Part shown: in pieces, positions 23,399 through 30,612 of the stretch
Layout: every line of letters starts with the position of its first letter
Numbering within the stretch: position 1 is the stretch's first letter
Source: DASWJS01 sp036397035
Lineage (GTDB): Bacteria > Actinomycetota > AC-67
Reading direction: 5' to 3'
NCBI GenBank assembly: GCA_036397035.1
Contig: DASWJS010000030.1
Location: forward strand, 1-44,981
DNA: 44,981 bases
Made by a program: the position numbers and the translations under genes
Notes under the pieces: generated by a model
Told to the model about the DNA's origin: nothing
The model's database searches: none
The model's input: the letters and a program-made list of their open reading frames with translations, nothing else

Positions 23399-24286
23399 CT
23401 ACTCGGGCTTCGTGCCGACGGCCAGCAGCACGTCGCGGAAGTCGACCACCTGCTCGCCGAACCGATCCGCGAAGCGAGCACGCGAACGCTCGCCGAACGC
23501 TCGCCAGCGGTCTTCGCCGAGCATCCGGTGCACGTACCGGCCGATGACCTCGACCTCGCGGCTCACGAGGTAGTCCTCGCGGCTCAGCTCGTTGCGGTAT
23601 CGGTGCGCTTTGACGGTGACGGGCCGAAGCCCCGCGTCGCGCAGCGTCTGGTCGAGGTGCTTCGCGTCGGCGAGCCGCGAGGCCCACGGCGTCCCCTGCT
23701 TGACGGCGTCACGGAACATCTCGGGCCCGAGCACCTCCGTGGCGAGCGCGTGCCAGGTCCTGGTCAGGTCGTCGAGCACCTCGGTCCAGACGGTGACGCC
23801 GATCCGCCCGCCCGGCTTCACCACGCGGATGATGTCGTGGAGCGCCGTGTCGAGCTTCGTCACGTACGGCAGCACGAAGTTCGCGATGACGGCGTCGAAA
23901 GTGCCCTCGCGGAAGGGGAGGTCGATGATCTTCGCCGCGGCGAGCGGCCGCGCTGGATCCTGCTTCTTGCCCTCCAGCAGCAACGCGACCGAGGCGTCGA
24001 CGCCGGCGGTCGCGCCGGCGGTGAGCCCGCCGCCCGTGCCCACGTCGAGCACGCGCGCGCCCGGCGCGGAATCGATCATCGCCATGAGGTCGGCCGCCGG
24101 CTCCGCGGTCAGGCGCGCGACGACGCGAACGTAGCCGCCGGCGACGCCGGGGTAGTCGTACGAGCGCCAGTCGGGTTCGCGCCGCGCGGGCTTGACGCGA
24201 ACCGGCGAGGGCCGGGACGCCTTCGCGGGTCGCGGCGGCGCCGTGCTCGGCTGCGGCGACTGGAACAAGCGACGGAGCCACTTCAT
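23399..24286 (-). CDS. Class I SAM-dependent methyltransferase
   Basis: A 295-aa protein with a disordered basic N-terminus (about 1-45, Pro/Ala/Lys/Arg-rich) and a Rossmann methyltransferase core. Motif I is ARVLDVGTGGGLTA. A shortened stretch leads to motif II-like GVDASVALL, then AKIIDLPFREGTFDAVIANF (motifs III/IV region) and VVKPGGRIGVTVW (motif post-II). The segment between motif I and the acidic loop is about ten residues shorter than usual, which may affect the SAM site. ATG 24286 follows a TAGGGT -10 element by 8 nt, so it probably has its own leaderless transcript. The substrate is unknown; small-molecule UbiE-like methylation is the default guess. Confidence 0.85.
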   Translation of the reverse strand: MKWLRRLFQSPQPSTAPPRPAKASRPSPVRVKPARREPDWRSYDYPGVAGGYVRVVARLTAEPAADLMAMIDSAPGARVLDVGTGGGLTAGATAGVDASVALLLEGKKQDPARPLAAAKIIDLPFREGTFDAVIANFVLPYVTKLDTALHDIIRVVKPGGRIGVTVWTEVLDDLTRTWHALATEVLGPEMFRDAVKQGTPWASRLADAKHLDQTLRDAGLRPVTVKAHRYRNELSREDYLVSREVEVIGRYVHRMLGEDRWRAFGERSRARFADRFGEQVVDFRDVLLAVGTKPE

Positions 24287-24294
24287 GTGCGGTC

Positions 24295-24300
24295 ACCCTA
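24295..24300 (-). promoter_or_regulatory. -10 element for the methyltransferase gene
   Basis: On the minus strand TAGGGT precedes ATG 24286 by 8 nt, with no ribosome site between. Confidence 0.4.
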
Positions 24301-24330
24301 TCGGCTGCGGCGGCGCGCGAGCACGCGCGT

Positions 24331-24903
24331 TCAGAGACTTTTCAGGCGCGGGACCGGCCCGGTCGCGCCCGGCTCGTACGCCCGGAGCACGACCCCGTCG
24401 GCGGCGACCACCGTCGAGCCGGCGAGCCAGATCGTGCGACCGCCGGTCCGCCATCGCGCGGCGTCGAACATGCCGGCCGGGGTCGCGACCTGCTCGTCGC
24501 CCCGGCGCTCGCACCGCAGCTCGACCTCGTGGAGCGTGAGCGTCGCCGGGTCCACCCGCAGCGCTCGCACCGTGGCCGACGAAGCGAGCCGGTGCAGCAG
24601 CACCGCGTCGGACCCGGGCGAGCCGAACACCACCGGCCCGGGAAGCGGGCCTTCGACGAGCTCGCCGTCGCGTTCGCCCTCGAAGCGCTCGCCGCGCGCG
24701 ATCACGGTCAAGGTGTGCGCGGCGGACTCGATGCGCACCCGGACGGGGCGCCCGTCGCGGTCGACGGAGACGTCGAAGGTCGTCGAGCCGCCGCCGGCGT
24801 CGTCGCGCGTCGCGTGGTAGCGCCAGCCCATCGGTCCCGGCGCCGACATGAACCGCTCGACGGCCGCCCGGCCGTCGGTGATCGCGTATTCGCCCCTGGG
24901 CAC
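24331..24903 (-). CDS. Unrecognised beta-rich protein
   Basis: A 190-aa protein without signal peptide. Alternating strands (STTFDVSVDRDGRPVRVRIE, AHTLTVIARGERF, LTLHEVELRCERRG) and a closing TIWLAGSTVVAADGVVLRAY suggest a beta-barrel such as a lipocalin-like or glycolipid-binding fold, but I cannot name the family. The start is GTG 24903, 9 nt after a TAGAGT -10 element and divergent from kgd. It heads the minus-strand run methyltransferase-oxidase-subtilase, 44 nt before the methyltransferase. Confidence 0.6.
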   Translation of the reverse strand: MPRGEYAITDGRAAVERFMSAPGPMGWRYHATRDDAGGGSTTFDVSVDRDGRPVRVRIESAAHTLTVIARGERFEGERDGELVEGPLPGPVVFGSPGSDAVLLHRLASSATVRALRVDPATLTLHEVELRCERRGDEQVATPAGMFDAARWRTGGRTIWLAGSTVVAADGVVLRAYEPGATGPVPRLKSL

Positions 24904-24912
24904 CGAGGCGTC

Positions 24913-24918
24913 ACTCTA
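24913..24918 (-). promoter_or_regulatory. -10 element for the unrecognised gene divergent from kgd
   Basis: On the minus strand TAGAGT precedes GTG 24903 by 9 nt. It mirrors the TAGAGT of the kgd promoter 31 bp away. Confidence 0.4.
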
Positions 24919-24925
24919 GCGATGC

Positions 24926-24955
24926 GTGACGGGCTGGAGCGGCGGGCCGTAGAGT
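24926..24955 (+). promoter_or_regulatory. kgd promoter
   Basis: GTGACG (24926-24931), 18 bp, TAGAGT (24950-24955), then 6 nt to ATG 24962. A leaderless start is implied. Confidence 0.5.
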
Positions 24956-24961
24956 TGAGAC

Positions 24962-27900
24962 ATGGCGCGCGATTCGGAGAGTTTCGGCCCGAACTCCTGG
25001 CTGATCGAGGAGATGTATCAGCAGTACCTGGCCGACCCCGACTCCGTGGGCGAGACCTGGAAGGACTTCTTCACCGACTACGTTCCGCGCGGCGGCGAAG
25101 GCGGCGCGCCCGGAACGGCCCTCGCGCCGGAGGGCGCCGCGCACGGAACGGGAGTCGCGCCGGAGGGAGTCGCACCGGAGGGGGCCGCGCCGCTCCGCGG
25201 GGCGGACGCGACGATCGTTCGCCACATGGAAACGAGCCTCGGGATCCCGACGGCGACCTCGGTCCGGCGCATCCCGGCCAAGCTGCTGGAGGTCAACCGG
25301 AGCATCCTCAACCGCCACCTCGCGCGCACGCGTGGGGCGAAGGTCTCCTTCACGCACCTGATCGGCTGGGCGATCGTGCGCGCGCTCCGCGACGTCGAGG
25401 GCATGCGGGTCAGCTATTCCGCCGTCGGCGGCAAGCCTCACGCCGTGCGCCACCCCGCGATCAACCTCGGGCTCGCCGTGGACGTCAAGCGCGACGACGG
25501 GTCCAGGACCCTCTTCGTTCCGAACATCAAGAACGCCGGCCTGCTGGACTTCCTCGGCTTCTTCACCGCCTACGAGGACGTGATCAAGAAGGTGCGCTCG
25601 AACCACCTCACGCCGGAGGACTTCGCGGGCACGACGCACACGATCACCAACCCGGGCATGATCGGCACCGTGCAGTCGGTGCCGCGCTTGATGGCCGGGC
25701 AGGCGGCAATCGTCGGCGTCGGCGCGATTTCCTATCCGGCCGAGTACGAGGGCGCGGACCCGCGCACGCTCGCCGACATCGGCGTCGGGAAGGTCGTGAC
25801 GCTCACCTCGACCTACGACCACCGCGTCATCCAGGGCGCGGAATCAGGTGAGTTCCTGAAGCGCGTGCACGAGCTGCTGCTCGGCGAGGACGTCTTCTAC
25901 GAAGGGATCTTCGCCTCCATGGGCGTGCCCTACGTGCCCGTGAAGTGGAAGGAGGACGTGCACCCGTCGCAAGATCCGGCCGAGCTTGCCGAGAAGCAGG
26001 CGCGGGTGCTGCGCTTGATCAACAACTACCGCGTGCGCGGGCACCTGATCGCCTGGCTCGACCCGTTGCAGGCCGAGCCGCCGACGATGCACCCGGAGCT
26101 GGATCCCGCCGAGTACGGCCTGTCGATCTGGGACCTCGACCGCGAGTTCGTCACGGGAGGGCTGGCCGGCAAGGCGAAGGGGCGGCTCGGCGACGTGCTC
26201 GCCATCCTGCGCGACGCCTACTGCCGGACGAGCACCGTCGAGTACATGCACATCCAGGAGCCGGTCCAGAAGGAGTGGATCCAGCGGCGGCTCGAAGGAG
26301 CGCCCGTCGACCTTGCGCCCGAGGACAGGCGCCGGGTCCTGCGCAAGCTCAACCAGGCGGAGGCCTTCGAGCGGTTCCTCGACCGCAAGTTCGTCGGCCA
26401 CAAGCGCTTCGGCCTGGAGGGCGCCGAGTCTCTCATCCCGATCCTGGACGTGATCCTGGAGGGCGCCGCGGCCGGCGGGATCGAGGAAGTCGTCATCGGC
26501 ATGAGCCATCGCGGGCGGCTGAACGTGCTCGCCAACACCGTCGGCAAGAGCTACGGGACGATCTTCCGCGAGTTCGAGGGCGACATCGACGCCGACGCGC
26601 CGCAGGGCGGCGGCGACGTGAAGTACCACCTGGGTGCGACCGGCACGTTCACCTCGCGCGACGGCAGGACCATGGCGCTGACCGTCGCGTCCAACCCGAG
26701 CCATCTGGAGGCGGTCGATCCCGTCGTCGAGGGGATGGTGCGCGCGAAGCAAGACCTGCTCGACCGCGGCTTGGAGTTCCCCGTGTTGCCTCTGCTGATC
26801 CACGGCGACGCCGCCTTCGCGGGCCAGGGCGTCGTCGCCGAGACGTTCAACCTCTCCCAGCTCCAGGGCTACCGCACGGGCGGCACGGTCCACGTCATCG
26901 TGAACAACCAGGTCGGCTTCACCACCGAGAAGGCCGAGGCGCGGTCCTCAACCTACGCCACCGACGTGGCCAAGATGGTCCAGGCGCCGATCTTCCACGT
27001 CAACGGGGACGACCCGGAGGCGTGCGTTCGCATCGCTCGCACCGCGCTGGCCTTCCGGCAGACCTTCCACAAGGACGTCGTGATCGACATGGTCTGCTAC
27101 CGGCGATGGGGGCACAACGAAGGCGACGACCCCTCGATGACGCAGCCGCTGATGTACAAGCGCATCGAGTCCCGGCGCAGCGTTCGCAAGCTCTACACCG
27201 AGACACTCGTCAACCGGGGCGACCTGTCGATCGAGGAAGCCGAGGCGGTCCTGGGGGAGTTCCAGGACGAGCTGAAGCGCGCCTTCGAGGAGACGAAGCT
27301 CCCGTCGGCGACGCCGTCGATCGAGTGGAAGCCGCCGGCGCCGCTCACCGGCGCGACGCCGGAGGACACCGCCGTCGATCGAGCCGTGCTCGACGCCATC
27401 CTCGCCCACGTCACGACGGTGCCGGACGGCTTCGCGGCACACCCGCGCCTGGAAAAGTGGCTGCGCCAGCGCGCGAGCGCCCTGGACGAGGACGAGGTCG
27501 ACTGGTCGCTGGCCGAAGCCCTCGCGTTCGGGACGCTGCTCCGCGACGGGACGACCGTGCGGCTCACCGGCGAGGACACCCGTCGCGGCACCTTCAGCCA
27601 GCGCCACGCGGTCCTGGTGGACCAGGTGACCGAGGCCGACTACGTTCCCCTCGCCGCCCTGCCTGGTGCGGGCGGGAAGTTCTTCACCTACGACTCGCTG
27701 CTCAGCGAGTTCGCCGTCGTGGGGTTCGAGTACGGCTACAGCGTCGTGCACCCGGACGCGCTGGTGTGCTGGGAGGCGCAGTTCGGCGACTTCGTCAACG
27801 GCGCGCAGGTCATCACCGACCAGTTCCTGGCCGCCGCCGAGGACAAGTGGGGCCAGACCTCGCGGCTCGTCCTGCTGCTGCCACACGGCTACGAAGGGCA

Positions 27901-28528
27901 GGGCCCCGAGCACTCGAGCGCGCGCATCGAGCGCTTCCTGTCCGACGCCGCCGAGGACAATTACTACGTGTGCGTGCCGAGCACGCCGGCGCAGCTCTTC
28001 CACCTCTTGCGCCGCCAGGTTCGGCGCGCGACCGCCAAGCCGGCGATCGTGACGAGTCCGAAGTCGCTCCTGCGGCACCCGGAGGCGCGCTCCGCCGCGA
28101 GCGCGTTCACCGACGACCGCTTCCACGACGTGCTCGCCGACGCGCGGCGGCCGGACGACGTGCGGCGCCACCTCTTCTGCACGGGCAAGGTCTACTACGA
28201 CCTCGCCGCCTATCGGGAAGCGAACGGCGTGCGGGGCGCGGCGATCCACCGCATCGAGCAGCTCTATCCGTTCCCCGCCGACGAGGTGCGCGCGATCCTG
28301 GAGTCCGCGCCCGCGGAGGAGCTGAGCTGGGTGCAGGAAGAGCCGTCGAACTTCGGCGCCGCGCGCTACGTGCACATGAACATGGACCACCGGCTCGGCC
28401 GCCACGTCGACCTCGTCACGCGCGACGAGTCCGCGAGCCCGGCCACCGGCTCGCTGAAGATCCACAACAAGCAGCAGGCCGCGCTGGTCGAAGCCGCCTT
28501 CGCCGGGCTCAAGCAGAACGGCTCCTAA
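24962..28528 (+). CDS. kgd: Multifunctional 2-oxoglutarate dehydrogenase/decarboxylase (E2 catalytic domain fused to E1)
   Basis: A TCA-cycle enzyme of 1188 aa with the actinobacterial OdhA/Kgd layout. Residues 1-40 are the E1o N-terminal helix (SWLIEEMYQQYLADPDSVGE). Residues 41-75 are an Ala/Pro/Gly linker with repeated APEG. Residues about 80-310 are an acyltransferase (E2) catalytic domain without a lipoyl module, with FSHLIGWAIVRAL-like core, TITNPGMIGTVQSV and His287 in YDHRVIQGAESGEFL. The rest is the thiamin-diphosphate E1: HGRLNVLAN-type GMSHRGRLNVLANTVGKSYG, the Mg/TPP motif GDAAFAGQG (Asp616) through VIVNNQVGFTT, and the transketolase-like C-terminus with GYEGQGPEHSSARIERFL. It decarboxylates 2-oxoglutarate and feeds succinyl groups to a lipoyl E2 (AceF) encoded elsewhere. 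Its stop overlaps that of the convergent slipin gene. Confidence 0.97.
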   Translation: MARDSESFGPNSWLIEEMYQQYLADPDSVGETWKDFFTDYVPRGGEGGAPGTALAPEGAAHGTGVAPEGVAPEGAAPLRGADATIVRHMETSLGIPTATSVRRIPAKLLEVNRSILNRHLARTRGAKVSFTHLIGWAIVRALRDVEGMRVSYSAVGGKPHAVRHPAINLGLAVDVKRDDGSRTLFVPNIKNAGLLDFLGFFTAYEDVIKKVRSNHLTPEDFAGTTHTITNPGMIGTVQSVPRLMAGQAAIVGVGAISYPAEYEGADPRTLADIGVGKVVTLTSTYDHRVIQGAESGEFLKRVHELLLGEDVFYEGIFASMGVPYVPVKWKEDVHPSQDPAELAEKQARVLRLINNYRVRGHLIAWLDPLQAEPPTMHPELDPAEYGLSIWDLDREFVTGGLAGKAKGRLGDVLAILRDAYCRTSTVEYMHIQEPVQKEWIQRRLEGAPVDLAPEDRRRVLRKLNQAEAFERFLDRKFVGHKRFGLEGAESLIPILDVILEGAAAGGIEEVVIGMSHRGRLNVLANTVGKSYGTIFREFEGDIDADAPQGGGDVKYHLGATGTFTSRDGRTMALTVASNPSHLEAVDPVVEGMVRAKQDLLDRGLEFPVLPLLIHGDAAFAGQGVVAETFNLSQLQGYRTGGTVHVIVNNQVGFTTEKAEARSSTYATDVAKMVQAPIFHVNGDDPEACVRIARTALAFRQTFHKDVVIDMVCYRRWGHNEGDDPSMTQPLMYKRIESRRSVRKLYTETLVNRGDLSIEEAEAVLGEFQDELKRAFEETKLPSATPSIEWKPPAPLTGATPEDTAVDRAVLDAILAHVTTVPDGFAAHPRLEKWLRQRASALDEDEVDWSLAEALAFGTLLRDGTTVRLTGEDTRRGTFSQRHAVLVDQVTEADYVPLAALPGAGGKFFTYDSLLSEFAVVGFEYGYSVVHPDALVCWEAQFGDFVNGAQVITDQFLAAAEDKWGQTSRLVLLLPHGYEGQGPEHSSARIERFLSDAAEDNYYVCVPSTPAQLFHLLRRQVRRATAKPAIVTSPKSLLRHPEARSAASAFTDDRFHDVLADARRPDDVRRHLFCTGKVYYDLAAYREANGVRGAAIHRIEQLYPFPADEVRAILESAPAEELSWVQEEPSNFGAARYVHMNMDHRLGRHVDLVTRDESASPATGSLKIHNKQQAALVEAAFAGLKQNGS

Positions 28529-29283
28529 CGCGGGGTCGCCTTCTCGACCCAGCGCAGCAGCTCGATCGGGATCGGGAAGATCAGCGTGGAGTTGCGCTCT
28601 GCGCTGACCTCGGACATCGTCGACAGGACGCGCAACTGCAGGGCGGCCGGATGCACCTCGAGGGCCGCTGCCGCCTCGCTCAGGCCCGCGGCGGCCTCCT
28701 TCTCGCCCATGGCGTGGATGACCTTCGCGCGCCGCTCGCGTTCGGCCTCCGCCTGACGGGCCATCGCGCGCCGCATCGTCTCGGGCAGCTCGACGTCCTT
28801 CACCTCGACAAGCGTCACCTTCACGCCCCACGGGTTGGTGAGGTCGTCGATGATCTGCTGTAGCCGCAGGTTGACGTCGTCGCGGTTGACGAGCAGCTCG
28901 TCCAGGTCGATCTGGCCGATGATCGAGCGGAGCGTGGTCTGCGCGATCTGCGAAGTGCCGAAGACGTAGTCGCGGATGTTCACGACCGACTTCACCGGGT
29001 CCACGACGTTGAAGTAGCAGACCGCGTTCACGCGCACGGTGACGTTGTCCTTGGTGATCGCCTCCTGCGGGGGGATGTCGAGCGTGAACGTTTGCAGGTT
29101 GACCTTCACCATCCGGTCGATGATGGGGATGATGAAGAACAGGCCCGGCCCCTTCGCGCCGACGATGCGTCCGAGCCGGAAGATCACGCCGCGCTCGTAC
29201 TCCTGCACGATCCTGATCGCCGAGAACAGGACGAAGATCACAACGAACAGCGCGAGGAAGATTCCAACGATCAAGCCGCTCAT
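28525..29283 (-). CDS. Slipin (SPFH/band 7 stomatin-like membrane protein)
   Basis: A 252-aa SPFH protein. An N-terminal hydrophobic hairpin (IVGIFLALFVVIFVLFSAI) is followed by the band 7 core: VQEYERGVIFRLGRIVGAKG, GLFFIIPIIDRMVKVNLQTF, DIPPQEAITKDNVTVRVNAV and RSIIGQIDLDELLVNRDDVN. The tail is the Ala/Glu coiled coil (MARQAEAERERRAKVIHAMG). Slipins form membrane rings and pair with NfeD proteases. Here the gene follows nfeD with a 4-nt ATGA overlap, the classical bacterial pair. It is tail-to-tail with kgd, their stops overlapping at 28525-28528. Confidence 0.95.
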   Translation of the reverse strand: MSGLIVGIFLALFVVIFVLFSAIRIVQEYERGVIFRLGRIVGAKGPGLFFIIPIIDRMVKVNLQTFTLDIPPQEAITKDNVTVRVNAVCYFNVVDPVKSVVNIRDYVFGTSQIAQTTLRSIIGQIDLDELLVNRDDVNLRLQQIIDDLTNPWGVKVTLVEVKDVELPETMRRAMARQAEAERERRAKVIHAMGEKEAAAGLSEAAAALEVHPAALQLRVLSTMSEVSAERNSTLIFPIPIELLRWVEKATPR

Positions 29284-30572
29284 GCCGGTCCCCCTTCTGG
29301 TTGCGTGACGCCCGCCGGCTCCACGACGAGCACGAGCCCGTCGACGCCGGTGACCTTCACCGTATCGCCCTCGTTCAGCCGGGTGTCGGAGCGGATGCTC
29401 CACCACGCGCCTTCGGCGAAGACCTGGAGGCGATCGCCCGAGCGGCGGACGGCGGCGGTCGCGCCGATCAACTGGCCGGCGCCGGTGGCCGACGGCGCCT
29501 GGCGCGCGCGCCAGGTCAGCCGGCCGGCGACGAAGATCCCGATCGCCACGACCGCGACCGTCGGCACCAGGATGGACAGGCTGACGCCGACCGAGCCCTG
29601 GAACAGGAACAACCCACCGAGCGTCATCGCGATGATCCCTCCCACACCGAACACGCCGAAGCCCGACGTGAGGACCTCGGCGGTGAACAGGCCCGCCGAC
29701 AGCACGAGCAGCATCAGCCCCGCCGTGTTCACCGGCAGCACCGACAAGCTGAACATCGCCAGGATCAGCAAGATCACGCCGGTCACGCCGCCTGCGCCGA
29801 TCCCGGGATTGGCAAGCTCGTAGATGATGGCGAGTGTCGCCAGCGACAGGAAGATGAACGCCAGGTTCGGGTCGGCGAGCCGTTGCCGCACGCGCTGGAC
29901 CGCGCTCAGGTCGTCGGTGACGAGCATCGCGCCTGCCGTCTCGAGCAGCCAGGCGCCACCCGTGACTTCGACTTCGCGCCCGTCGATCCGGTCGAGCAGC
30001 TCGCCGGTCGACGTGGCGAGCAGGTCGATCGCGCCCAGCTCGAGCGCCTCGGGCGCCGGAACCGCCTTGCCGTCGCGCACGGTGTCGACGGCGAACTCGA
30101 CGCTGCGCCCGCGCGCGCGGGCGACCGACTCGGCGAAGGCGGCGGCGTCGTTGACGATCTTCTCGCTGATCTCTCCGCCTTGGAGGTCGACCGGCGTCGC
30201 CGCGCCGATGGTGGCCGACGGCGCCATCCCCACCACCGTCGCGCTGAAGGCGATGATGGCGCCTGCCGAGGCGGCGCGCGCGCCGGTCGGGACGTAGACG
30301 ATCACCGGGACACGCGACGTGAGGAAGGCCTTGACGATGTCGCGCATGGAGCGGTCGAGCCCGCCCGGCGTGTCCAGCTCGACCAGCAGCGGCGCGTCGA
30401 GCGACGACGCCCGATCGACGGCGTCGTCCAGGAAACCGGCGATCACCGGCGTGATCGGCTCGCCTTCCAGTTGCACGTGCAGCACGCTCGGCGTTTGGGC
30501 GGAGGCGGGGCCCGCGAGCCAGATCGCGCTCAATGCGAGCGTCGCAGTCCACAGGAGCCGTCCGGCTCTCAT
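29280..30572 (-). CDS. nfeD: NfeD-family membrane serine protease (long form)
   Basis: A 430-aa long-form NfeD (NfeD1b). Signal peptide 1-25 (AIWLAGPASA). A ClpP-like protease domain (about 30-225) has ELDTPGGLDRSM, the nucleophile Ser102 in GARAASAGAII and the likely general-base Lys138 in ISEKIVND. Four to five hydrophobic helices follow (about 230-355: FIFLSLATLAIIYELANPGI and on), and a C-terminal OB fold (about 365-425: GATAAVRRSGDRLQVFAEG) completes it. The family cleaves stomatin tails and is tied to membrane quality control; the partner slipin gene follows directly. ATG 30572 lies 7 nt after a TACAGT -10 element. The gene is divergent from aceE with only 40 bp between start codons. 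Confidence 0.93.
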   Translation of the reverse strand: MRAGRLLWTATLALSAIWLAGPASAQTPSVLHVQLEGEPITPVIAGFLDDAVDRASSLDAPLLVELDTPGGLDRSMRDIVKAFLTSRVPVIVYVPTGARAASAGAIIAFSATVVGMAPSATIGAATPVDLQGGEISEKIVNDAAAFAESVARARGRSVEFAVDTVRDGKAVPAPEALELGAIDLLATSTGELLDRIDGREVEVTGGAWLLETAGAMLVTDDLSAVQRVRQRLADPNLAFIFLSLATLAIIYELANPGIGAGGVTGVILLILAMFSLSVLPVNTAGLMLLVLSAGLFTAEVLTSGFGVFGVGGIIAMTLGGLFLFQGSVGVSLSILVPTVAVVAIGIFVAGRLTWRARQAPSATGAGQLIGATAAVRRSGDRLQVFAEGAWWSIRSDTRLNEGDTVKVTGVDGLVLVVEPAGVTQPEGGPA

Positions 30573-30579
30573 GGCCGCC

Positions 30580-30605
30580 ACTGTAGCGGGGCCGGCCGCT
30601 ACCAT
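30580..30605. promoter_or_regulatory. Back-to-back leaderless promoters for nfeD and aceE
   Basis: On the minus strand TACAGT (30585-30580) is 7 nt from the nfeD ATG. On the plus strand TACCAT (30600-30605) is 7 nt from the aceE ATG 30613. The two -10 hexamers are only 14 bp apart, so polymerase binding at one should occlude the other. Confidence 0.5.
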
Positions 30606-30612
30606 GGTCGCG

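Noticed and set aside
24962..28528. Kgd read as a gene-fusion artefact because the lipoyl domain is missing
   Set aside because: Loss of the lipoyl module with retention of the E2 catalytic domain fused to E1 is the normal OdhA/Kgd design in Actinobacteria.
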